Source of the DNA: an uncultured Atopobium sp. | GTDB taxonomy: Bacteria > Actinomycetota > Coriobacteriia > Coriobacteriales > Atopobiaceae | DNA length: 11,067 nt | NCBI GenBank assembly: GCA_916720465.1 | Contig: CAKARF010000027.1 | Location: forward strand, 1-11,067 | Direction of reading: 5' to 3' | The notes under the pieces: generated by a model | The model's database searches: none | What the model saw: only the letters and a program-made list of their open reading frames with translations | Told to the model about the DNA's origin: nothing | Part shown: piece by piece, positions 5,641-11,067 of the stretch | How positions within the stretch are numbered: the first letter of the stretch is position 1 | Layout: each line of letters begins with the position of its first letter | Made by a program: the position numbers and the translations under genes

Positions 5641-6006
5641 ATGGCTGAAACAGAGCTTCGTATAGCAGGCATCGGCATCTCAAAAGATGTAATTTCAACG
5701 GTTGTCTCCGGCGCAGCTGGAAGTGTTGAAGGTGTTGCCTCCGTTGGCGGAAACGATACACTGGCATCCAACCTTATTAACGTCTTTACCAGCAGAAGCC
5801 TTGCACCGGAGAAGGCTGTTGAGGCAGGCGTAGAGAACGGTCAGCTCCATCTTGGAGTTCACCTTACCGTTTTCTACGGCTATCCTTTCACAAAGCTTGC
5901 TTCTGAGGTAAGACTTGCTGTTGCAACTGCTGTAAATGAGCAGATTGGCGTCAGTATTGCTTCCGTTGATGTTTACATTGACAGCCTTGTTTTTCCTAAG
6001 GAGTAG
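5641..6006 (+). CDS. Asp23/Gls24 family envelope stress-response protein
   Basis: A 121-residue protein of the Asp23/Gls24 (DUF322) family. It has the usual start (LRIAGIGISKDVISTVVSGAAGSVEGVASVGG, about 6-37), a central beta stretch GQLHLGVHLTVFYGYPF (67-83) and the closing helix plus V-V-D-V-Y-I-like strand ASVDVYIDSLVF (107-118). Family members are abundant cytoplasmic proteins, in staphylococci tethered to the membrane and linked to cell-envelope stress. In Firmicutes and Coriobacteriia one copy commonly lies directly before nusB, as here. AGGGGGT precedes the ATG by four bases. The stop codon is two bases before the nusB start, so the pair is translationally close. No membrane segment is visible. 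Confidence 0.88.
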   Translation: MAETELRIAGIGISKDVISTVVSGAAGSVEGVASVGGNDTLASNLINVFTSRSLAPEKAVEAGVENGQLHLGVHLTVFYGYPFTKLASEVRLAVATAVNEQIGVSIASVDVYIDSLVFPKE

Positions 6007-6008
6007 GC

Positions 6009-6512
6009 TTGAGCGTTAAGTTTTTTGGACGTACCCGCGCCCGTAGCCAAGCACTACAGCTTTTGTTCCAGGCTGAAGCCACTAATCGCAGCGTTCTTGA
6101 GGTCCTCGACGGAGACTACACGCTCTCCGAGGGACCTCTTGACGAGTATGCACAGTCACTGGCAGTAGGAGCAGATGGTATCAGAGATGATCTTGATGAC
6201 ATCATTGCTGCTTACTCAAAGGACTGGGCAATTGATCGCATGCCTTCTGTTGACCGCAATCTTCTAAGAATTTCTCTCTACGAGATTCTGGAGGTTCCAG
6301 AGGTTGACGTTGCTGTTGCTATTAATGAGGTAGTTGACCTTGCTCGCGCTTACTGTGGTGATGATTCTCCTCGTTTTATTAACGGTGTTCTCGGCCGTAT
6401 TGTTGACGATATTGAGGCTGGGGAAGATATTTTTTCTCTGTGCCACAAGCAGTCTGCTGAGCAAGACGTTTCTGAAGAAGAGCCAGTAAGCTTTGTGGAA
6501 GACGCAGAGTAG
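6009..6512 (+). CDS. nusB: Transcription antitermination protein NusB
   Basis: A 167-residue RNA-binding factor that, with NusE (S10), binds boxA and supports antitermination in rRNA operons. The N-terminal ARSQALQLLFQAEAT (11-25) and the C-terminal PSVDRNLLRISLYEIL (79-94), VAINEVVDLARAYCGDDSPRF (103-123) and INGVLGRIVDD (124-134) stretches are the family signatures. The start codon is TTG at 6009. AAGGAG (5998-6003), which overlaps the last codons of asp23, lies five bases upstream and decides this choice. After the NusB fold ends near residue 140 there is an acidic tail of about 25 residues (SAEQDVSEEEPVSFVEDAE) that typical NusB proteins lack. The xseB gene starts two bases after its stop. 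Confidence 0.95.
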   Translation: MSVKFFGRTRARSQALQLLFQAEATNRSVLEVLDGDYTLSEGPLDEYAQSLAVGADGIRDDLDDIIAAYSKDWAIDRMPSVDRNLLRISLYEILEVPEVDVAVAINEVVDLARAYCGDDSPRFINGVLGRIVDDIEAGEDIFSLCHKQSAEQDVSEEEPVSFVEDAE

Positions 6513-6514
6513 CC

Positions 6515-6862
6515 ATGGCAAAAATCGATACGTCTGAATATCAGAGCTTTGACCAGATAACCGCAAGGCTTGATTCAATTGTTGATCAAGTTCGCGATAA
6601 GAACGTCTCACTGGAGCATTCCCTTGACCTCTTTGATGAGGCAATTGCTCTAGGCTCAAAGGCTGTCAACATGGTTGACACTACAGAGTTTACGCCGGAA
6701 GAGGAAGAACGTCTGATTCAGGCTCAGGCAGCAGGGGACGCAGCTGACGCAACCGGCGCAGCAGCTACCACTGATGAGCAGGCTTCTTCTGAGCAGGTTG
6801 AGGCTTCAGCTGCAGATGAAACGTCGTCTGATGACGCGGTTTCAGAAAGCGATGAGCACTAG
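6515..6862 (+). CDS. xseB: Exodeoxyribonuclease VII small subunit, with long acidic tail
   Basis: A 115-residue protein whose first 65 residues match XseB: YQSFDQITARLDSIVDQVRD (9-28), then SLEHSLDLFDEAIALGSKAV (32-51). These form the two-helix coiled hairpin that caps the XseA large subunit in exonuclease VII, which degrades single-stranded DNA. Canonical XseB is about 60-85 residues. Here residues 66-115 form an acidic, Ala/Ser/Thr-rich, probably disordered tail. The gene lies two bases after nusB and overlaps tlyA by one base (TAGTG). Its usual partner xseA, normally directly upstream, is absent from this window. A clear SD is lacking, consistent with coupling to nusB translation. Confidence 0.85.
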   Translation: MAKIDTSEYQSFDQITARLDSIVDQVRDKNVSLEHSLDLFDEAIALGSKAVNMVDTTEFTPEEEERLIQAQAAGDAADATGAAATTDEQASSEQVEASAADETSSDDAVSESDEH

Positions 6863-7668
6863 TGGCTCAACGCACTTCTCGCCAAAGGCTCGATAAAGAG
6901 CTGGTTAGGCAAGGATTTTTCAAGGACACTCAAGCTGCATTACGTGCAATTCTTGCGGGTGATGTTTCTACGAGCGACAGAAGATTAACTTCAGCAGGAG
7001 AGCTTGTTCCTGAGGGATTGTTTCTGCACGTAAAAGGCGCTATTCCATACGTGAGCCGAGGCGGACTTAAGCTCGAGCGTGCCTTTGAGGTTTTTGATTT
7101 TACGGTTCAACAGAAAAAATGTTTAGATATTGGCTGTTCAACTGGCGGTTTTACCGATTGCCTGCTTCAACATGGAGCTGCTTCGGTCACTTCGGTTGAT
7201 GTTGGCTATGCGCAGTTTGATTGGTCGCTCAGAAATGACAGCAGGGTTGAACTGCTCGAACGTACAAATATTACGTCCCTGCCAGAAATGGGCTACTCGC
7301 ACGTTTTTGATGTTGCTGTGTGTGACGTGTCGTTCACATCAATCTTGTCAATTCTTCCTTCTGTTTTAGACGTTCTAGCTCCTGAAGGAGTTTTTGTTAC
7401 GCTGGTCAAACCGCAGTTTGAAGCTAAGAGGGGAGAAGTGGGCGAGGGCGGTATTGTGACTGATGCCTCCGTGCGTCTGCAAACGCTGCAAAAGGTTTCC
7501 GATGCGTTTAAGGAGGCTCATATGGGTCCTTTGGGCGCGTGTGAAAGTCCTATTCACGGTGCTAAGGGCAACGTGGAATATTTACTGTTTGGACAGCTTG
7601 AGGCAGGTTCGCATGATTTGGATCTTGCTTCAGTGGTATCGAGTCATTCTGTAGAAATAGTGAAATAG
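6862..7668 (+). CDS. tlyA: TlyA family rRNA 2'-O-methyltransferase
   Basis: A 268-residue S-adenosylmethionine-dependent enzyme. TlyA proteins methylate the 2'-OH of 16S and/or 23S rRNA cytidines and influence capreomycin susceptibility; some members are described as haemolysins. The N-terminal S4 RNA-binding domain (about 5-60) begins with RLDKELVRQGFF. The Rossmann FtsJ-like domain carries YVSRGGLKLERAF (63-75), SAM motif I LDIGCSTGGFTD (88-99), SVDVGYAQFDW (111-121), CDVSFTSI (154-161) and LVKPQFEAKRGEVG (181-194). The K-D-K-E catalytic set is K70, D155, K183 and E239, nearly the same numbering as in the mycobacterial enzyme. The GTG start overlaps the xseB stop by one base. The full-length N-terminal S4 domain suggests the type I form. 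Its stop lies inside the LexA-like palindrome. Confidence 0.94.
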   Translation: MAQRTSRQRLDKELVRQGFFKDTQAALRAILAGDVSTSDRRLTSAGELVPEGLFLHVKGAIPYVSRGGLKLERAFEVFDFTVQQKKCLDIGCSTGGFTDCLLQHGAASVTSVDVGYAQFDWSLRNDSRVELLERTNITSLPEMGYSHVFDVAVCDVSFTSILSILPSVLDVLAPEGVFVTLVKPQFEAKRGEVGEGGIVTDASVRLQTLQKVSDAFKEAHMGPLGACESPIHGAKGNVEYLLFGQLEAGSHDLDLASVVSSHSVEIVK

Positions 7669-7684
7669 AACGAATGTTCTATTT
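7663..7684. promoter_or_regulatory. LexA-type SOS box upstream of nadK-recN
   Basis: A perfect palindrome with 9-bp arms AAATAGAAC (7663-7671) and GTTCTATTT (7676-7684) encloses GAAT. The core GAAC-GAAT-GTTC agrees with the Gram-positive LexA consensus CGAAC-RNRY-GTTYC at all positions except the outermost two. The next downstream genes are nadK and recN, and recN is a classical SOS gene. The same palindrome overlaps the tlyA stop codon (7666-7668). As RNA it could form a hairpin ending in TTTT, so weak terminator activity is a second possible role. Confidence 0.7.
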
Positions 7685-7710
7685 TGTAGTATTGTTTGTA
7701 GTTTTTTAGG

Positions 7711-7716
7711 TATACT
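7711..7716 (+). promoter_or_regulatory. Candidate -10 box for nadK-recN
   Basis: TATACT (7711-7716) matches TATAAT at five of six positions. The region at -35 spacing (around 7687-7693, TAGTATT) is poor, so the promoter may depend on other contacts. A start near 7723 would give a leader of about 63 nt that includes a small hairpin AACTG/CAGTT (7740-7744 with 7748-7752). The SOS box lies about 27-48 bp upstream of this -10. Confidence 0.4.
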
Positions 7717-7785
7717 AAGTACATCGAATCAGACGCTTTAACTGTTTCAGTTGTGCAATCAAGCAAAATCGGGAGAGTGGTTTGC

Positions 7786-8643
7786 GTGAAGGTACTTCTT
7801 GTTCCAAATTATTCAAGAGAAGTTGCTGTTTCTGGTGCACGTGAACTTGAAGAATGGCTCTTTGAGCAGGGCTGTGATGTTCAGTGGGCACACGATAAAA
7901 AGCTGTTCCCGGATAAAGTTGTAGATTGTTCTGATTGCCAGCTTGTTATTTCTCTTGGTGGAGATGGAACGCTTCTGAGGGCCGCTAAAATTGTTGAGTA
8001 TTCAGAGATTCCTATTTTGGGCATTTCATATGGACATCTTGGCTTTTTAACCAGTGCAACTCCTCATCAAATGATTGAGATGGTGGCGGATGCTCTTGCA
8101 GGAGAGCTCCACGTCTCTAGAAGAGCAACACTTGCAATAGAAACAGAGTATGAGCTTCCATCTGGAGAAACTTACGCCGAGAAGACCTTCTCGCTCAATG
8201 ATTTTGCTGTTTCCAGAGGCGGAGCAGGTGATATGGTTGAGTTTACGGTTTCTGTATCAGGCAATCATATTGATAAGCTCCGCGGCGATGGTTTTGTCGT
8301 TAGTACGGCAACTGGATCTACCGGCTACGCATTAGCTGCTGGTGGTCCCATTGTTACGCCAGAGTTCTCGGGAATGGTTTGCGTGCCAATCGCACCACAT
8401 ACTATTTTGGCTCGCGCATTTCTTACCTCTCCTTCTGATGTGGTTGAAATTACTATGTCAAAAGATAGACCTGCACTATGTCACTTCTTCTCTGATGGAC
8501 AGAACATCAAGCATCCAGAGGAGGGTATGGCTACCAAAGCTCGCATCAGCCGTGGACCAGGAGACATCATTTTGCTTGATAGAAGCGCCGATAGTTTCTA
8601 TCGTTCAGTTTCTCGCGTGTTTTACGGTAAAACTGGTCAGTAA
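7786..8643 (+). CDS. nadK: NAD kinase
   Basis: A 285-residue cytosolic enzyme that phosphorylates NAD to NADP using ATP or polyphosphate. The chosen GTG at 7786 gives the usual N-terminus MKVLLVPNYS. GGGAG (7771-7775) lies 10 bases upstream. An in-frame GTG at 7753 would add 11 residues with no SD, and one at 7777 touches the SD. Motifs in order are SLGGDGTLLRAAK (57-69) with the active-site GGDG, GISYGHLGFLT (79-89), LNDFAVSRG (137-145, the NE/D motif), DGFVVSTATGSTGYALAAGG (168-187) and FFSDGQ (234-239). Spacing to recN is 11 nt, so the two are co-transcribed. With the SOS box upstream, NADP supply may rise with DNA damage, which is an inference. Confidence 0.95.
   Translation: MKVLLVPNYSREVAVSGARELEEWLFEQGCDVQWAHDKKLFPDKVVDCSDCQLVISLGGDGTLLRAAKIVEYSEIPILGISYGHLGFLTSATPHQMIEMVADALAGELHVSRRATLAIETEYELPSGETYAEKTFSLNDFAVSRGGAGDMVEFTVSVSGNHIDKLRGDGFVVSTATGSTGYALAAGGPIVTPEFSGMVCVPIAPHTILARAFLTSPSDVVEITMSKDRPALCHFFSDGQNIKHPEEGMATKARISRGPGDIILLDRSADSFYRSVSRVFYGKTGQ
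8178..8194. repeat. 17-bp palindromic word shared with the 1414-1435 hairpin
   Basis: Bases 8178-8194 (CGAGAAGACCTTCTCGC), inside nadK at codons for E-K-T-F-S, are identical to intergenic bases 1417-1433. Both copies form a CGAGAA/TTCTCG stem around GACC. The match is exact and stops at both ends. Confidence 0.6.
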
Positions 8644-8654
8644 GCAGGTCATAT

Positions 8655-10286
8655 ATGCTTGATGAACTTCGCGTGCAAAATGTTGCACTTATTGAAGACG
8701 CTTCTCTTGCTCCCGCCTCAGGTTTAACTGTTTTAACAGGAGAGACGGGTGCTGGTAAAACTGCCCTTTTATCTTCTATTAAGCTCTTAGTTGGTGAGCG
8801 TGCAGATGCTTCTGCAGTCAGAGAAGGAACGGATGCCCTTAGGGTTGAAGCGCGTTTCTTTACCTCTCCAGAAGATCAAGAAGGAGTAGTGGTCTCTAGA
8901 AAAGTCTCTGCTGACGGCAGGGGCAGGGTAGAGATTGATGGCCATATGGCATCAGTTAAAGAGCTGGCTGCAGGTATTGGAACGTCAATTGATCTGTGTG
9001 GTCAGCATGAGCATCAAAGATTGCTTGATGTAAAGAATCATGTCAGCATGCTGGACGCATGGATTGGTTCAGATATTCAGTTTTACCAGACAGAGTATGT
9101 AGACGCTCTTTATGCTTACCATGCTACGATTACCGAGCTTCAGCGGGTTATTGAAGTAAGTCAGTCAAGCAATGCAAAAATTGATGAAGCAGCATTTCTT
9201 GTCCAAAGAATTGATGAGGTTTCTCCTAAAGAAGGAGAGCTAGAAGACTTAGAGGAGCAACTTCCTCGCTTTGAGCACGCAGAGGCTCTTCTTCAAGCTG
9301 CAGGAGGAACACATGAGGTCCTCTCAAGCGATGAGGGTGTCATTGATTCGCTCTCTGATGCGGTTCAGATGCTTCAAAATGCTTCAACATTTGATGCTAC
9401 GCTTGGTTCTTATGCAGAGTCTCTTTCAAGTGCTCTTATAGAGATTGAAGATGTTTCTTCAGAGCTCAGAAGCTATGTAGGATCTCTCGATTTTGATGAA
9501 GAAGCTCTTGAAGAGATGCAGAGCCGCATGGCTCGTCTTCAGGGTCTTATGAGAACGTACGGTCCTGGTATGAAAGACGTATTTAAGAAATACCAGACTG
9601 CTCAAAACCTTCTCGAGGTAACCAGAGACACAGAAAAGCTTGTTCGTGAGGCTCAGGCAGCGGTAGATGCTGCAAAAGATACTCTTACTCTTAAGGCTCA
9701 AGCGCTTAAAAAGGTTCGTGTAGCTGCAGCTCCAAAGCTTTGTGATGCAGTCAATAAGCAAATGAGTCATTTGCAGATGGGCTCGGCTCAAATTGAACTC
9801 AACTTTGAAGATCTTCCTTTTGAGCAATGGAATAAAGTAGGTTCTACAAAGATTGAGCTTATGTATAAGCCTTCAACTCAAATGACAGCTCGTCCTCTTA
9901 AAAAGATTGCCTCTGGCGGTGAGGTTTCTCGCGTCATGCTTGCATGCAAAGTGGTTCTAGGAGAGTCTGACGACTGCGATACGCTTGTATTTGATGAAGT
10001 TGACGCCGGCGTTGGAGGAGCTACTGCCGTTGCTCTTGCAGAGGTTTTAGCGCAGCTTGCTAAAACACATCAGGTAATCGTGGTAACTCACTTGCCTCAG
10101 GTTGCTGTTATGGCTTCAAAACACTATGTAGTGTCTAAGACAGAAGAATATAACGCACTACCTGTAACTTCACTTACAGAGGTTTCTGGTGCTCAGCGAG
10201 AAGAAGAGATTGCTCGCATGCTATCAGGCTCAATAACTGAGGCTTCTTTAGCACACGCGCATGAACTGCTCACAGAAGCTCACTAG
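8655..10286 (+). CDS. recN: DNA repair protein RecN (SMC-like ATPase)
   Basis: A 543-residue SMC-like ATPase recruited early to DNA double-strand breaks to hold ends and aid RecA-dependent repair. The N-terminal head has LRVQNVALIEDASLAPASGL (5-24) and Walker A GETGAGKT (29-36), then the Q-loop region DLCGQHEHQRLLD (113-125). The middle part, about 150-365, is a helical coiled-coil arm, interrupted near 300 by RMARLQGLMRTYGPGMKDV. The C-terminal head has the ABC signature IASGGEVSR (418-426), Walker B TLVFDEVD (443-450, D447/E448) and the switch histidine VVTHLPQVA (H479). Length is about normal (550-570 in many species). The ATG at 8655 follows AGGT by five bases and lies 11 nt after nadK. 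The Walker A is GKT where many RecN have GKS, a conservative change. No convincing terminator follows. Confidence 0.96.
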   Translation: MLDELRVQNVALIEDASLAPASGLTVLTGETGAGKTALLSSIKLLVGERADASAVREGTDALRVEARFFTSPEDQEGVVVSRKVSADGRGRVEIDGHMASVKELAAGIGTSIDLCGQHEHQRLLDVKNHVSMLDAWIGSDIQFYQTEYVDALYAYHATITELQRVIEVSQSSNAKIDEAAFLVQRIDEVSPKEGELEDLEEQLPRFEHAEALLQAAGGTHEVLSSDEGVIDSLSDAVQMLQNASTFDATLGSYAESLSSALIEIEDVSSELRSYVGSLDFDEEALEEMQSRMARLQGLMRTYGPGMKDVFKKYQTAQNLLEVTRDTEKLVREAQAAVDAAKDTLTLKAQALKKVRVAAAPKLCDAVNKQMSHLQMGSAQIELNFEDLPFEQWNKVGSTKIELMYKPSTQMTARPLKKIASGGEVSRVMLACKVVLGESDDCDTLVFDEVDAGVGGATAVALAEVLAQLAKTHQVIVVTHLPQVAVMASKHYVVSKTEEYNALPVTSLTEVSGAQREEEIARMLSGSITEASLAHAHELLTEAH

Positions 10287-10376
10287 ATTTTTTAGTACTA
10301 CATGGACATAACAATGTATTTGTTTGGAGATTAAATTTCTCGTCTCTATGGGCCTCAAAGCGGAATAATATAAAGA
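10287..10376 (+). promoter_or_regulatory. recN-pyrG spacer with candidate pyrG promoter
   Basis: This AT-rich spacer holds TTTTTTAG directly after the recN stop but no stable stem before it, so no clear terminator. A weak TACAT/ATGTA stem lies at 10299-10303 with 10314-10318. Near its end, TAATATAAA (10366-10374) offers two overlapping -10 boxes: TAATAT (10366-10371) and TATAAA (10369-10374). No good -35 is seen at 16-18 bp. The position directly before the leader hairpin at 10377 makes a promoter likely. Confidence 0.45.
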
Positions 10377-10414
10377 CCCGTAGAAATGTAATTGGCTAAT
10401 CTTACCTACGGGAG
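10377..10414 (+). promoter_or_regulatory. pyrG leader hairpin that covers the Shine-Dalgarno
   Basis: CCCGTAG (10377-10383) pairs perfectly with CTACGGG (10406-10412). An upper stem can add GTA (10388-10390) with TAC (10403-10405), and ATT (10391-10393) with AAT (10398-10400), around a GGCT loop. The SD GGGAG (10410-10414) lies six bases before the ATG, and its first three bases (GGG) pair with the CCC at the hairpin's 5' edge. Ribosome access to pyrG would therefore depend on whether the mRNA includes the CCC. The pairing is seen directly; the regulation is inference. Confidence 0.6.
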
Positions 10415-10420
10415 TAATCC

Positions 10421-11067
10421 ATGACCAAGCACATATTTGTAACAGGTGGCGTTGTTTCCTCTCTTGGAAAAGGAATCACTGCTGCATCCCTCGGCCGACT
10501 TCTTAAGGCTCGTGGCTATAAGGTCATGATGCAAAAAGCTGACCCGTATCTCAATGTTGACCCAGGTACTATGAGTCCTTTCCAGCATGGTGAGGTTTTT
10601 GTTACCGAAGATGGTAAAGAGACTGACCTTGACCTTGGTCATTATGAGCGCTTTATTGACGAGAACCTTACCAGGGAGTCTAACTTCACTACTGGCCTTA
10701 TTTACCAGTCTTTGATTCAGCGTGAGCGCGCTGGAGACTTCCTTGGTGGTACAGTCCAGGTTATTCCTCATGTAACTGATGCAATTAAAGCTCGTTTTGC
10801 TCGCATTGAAGAGGTTACTAACGCAGATGTAGTCATCACAGAGCTTGGTGGCACCATTGGCGATATTGAGTCACAGCCTTTTGTTGAGGCAATTCGCCAG
10901 TTTAGAAAAGAGCGTGGCGCAAGCAACGTTGCTATTATTCACGTAAGCCTTGTTCCTTATATTGCTGCAGCTCATGAGGTTAAGACAAAGCCTACACAGC
11001 ACTCTGTAAAAGAGCTTCGCTCCCTTGGTATTCAGCCAGACTTTATCGTCTGCCGTTCTAGCCATTC
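10421..11067 (+). CDS. pyrG: CTP synthase, N-terminal part (runs off the window)
   Basis: The first 215 codons of CTP synthase, which makes CTP from UTP using ATP and glutamine. The synthetase domain is clear: P-loop TGGVVSSLGKGITAASLG (8-25, K17), ADPYLNVDPGTMSPFQHGEV (40-59), ETDLDLGHYERF (67-78, metal-binding D71), LGGTVQVIPHVT (108-119), VITELGGTIGDIES (138-151, E141), and the UTP/CTP-site loop VKTKPTQHSVKELRSLGIQPD (187-207). The full protein is normally 530-550 residues, so the glutaminase domain lies beyond the window. The ATG at 10421 gives the standard MTKHIFVTGG start and follows GGGAG by six bases. It lies 134 bp after recN with its own promoter candidate and a leader hairpin. Confidence 0.97.
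   Translation, partial: MTKHIFVTGGVVSSLGKGITAASLGRLLKARGYKVMMQKADPYLNVDPGTMSPFQHGEVFVTEDGKETDLDLGHYERFIDENLTRESNFTTGLIYQSLIQRERAGDFLGGTVQVIPHVTDAIKARFARIEEVTNADVVITELGGTIGDIESQPFVEAIRQFRKERGASNVAIIHVSLVPYIAAAHEVKTKPTQHSVKELRSLGIQPDFIVCRSSH

Noticed and set aside
7753..7785. Upstream GTG start adding 11 residues to NadK
   Set aside because: No SD precedes it and the extra residues are not part of the family; MKVLLVPN at 7786 is the usual start and GGGAG is placed for it.
10284..10298. TTTTTT run after recN as a terminator
   Set aside because: No stable stem lies directly upstream of it; the surrounding ACTA/TAGT pairing is only four weak base pairs.
1..11067. CRISPR arrays, tRNA or rRNA genes, insertion sequences, phage or toxin-antitoxin genes
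   Set aside because: No regularly spaced repeats, no tRNA-like clover or conserved rRNA stretches, no transposase motifs; every sizeable + strand frame is accounted for by a housekeeping or transport gene.

Overview
This window looks like chromosomal housekeeping sequence from a Coriobacteriia actinobacterium, most likely an Atopobium/Lancefieldella-type organism. The basis is the moderate GC content, the codon choice, the gene order pepP ... efp-asp23-nusB-xseB-tlyA-nadK-recN-pyrG, and a mannose-family PTS with a ManO (DUF956) protein. The assignment comes from pattern recognition; no database search was run. All genes read on the + strand. No mobile element, CRISPR array, tRNA or rRNA was seen.

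Layout. 1-124: C-terminal tail of an upstream protein, possibly AroB. 216-1340: pepP, an M24 Xaa-Pro aminopeptidase, closed by a strong intrinsic terminator. 1401-1590: AT-rich regulatory region with a perfect hairpin, a candidate promoter and a 20-bp-spaced direct repeat. 1591-4363: mannose-family PTS operon (IIAB fusion, IIC, IID). 4371-4440: a dyad, then a terminator whose loop is exactly TATAAT. 4451-4858: manO. 4995-5558: efp, followed by two hairpins, the second a terminator. 5641-7668: tightly packed asp23-nusB-xseB-tlyA. 7663-7684: a near-consensus LexA box overlapping the end of tlyA. 7786-10286: nadK-recN. 10421-end: 5' part of pyrG, behind a leader hairpin that covers its Shine-Dalgarno sequence.

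How the genes work together. The PTS cluster encodes a complete membrane permease that phosphorylates a hexose, probably mannose or glucose type, at the expense of PEP; general EI and HPr must lie elsewhere. The second half is information-processing and stress housekeeping: translation of polyproline stretches (EF-P), antitermination (NusB), exonuclease VII small subunit, rRNA 2'-O-methylation (TlyA), NADP synthesis (NadK), double-strand-break repair (RecN) and CTP synthesis (PyrG).

The most interesting signals are regulatory. They are (1) a pyrG leader resembling the enterobacterial pyrC/pyrD start-site-switch arrangement, in which a CCCG initiation region can pair with the SD; (2) a promoter -10 box sitting exactly in the loop of the terminator before manO; (3) an SOS box that would put nadK together with recN under LexA; and (4) a palindromic 17-mer shared between an intergenic hairpin and the nadK coding region. 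No clearly new multi-gene system was found.
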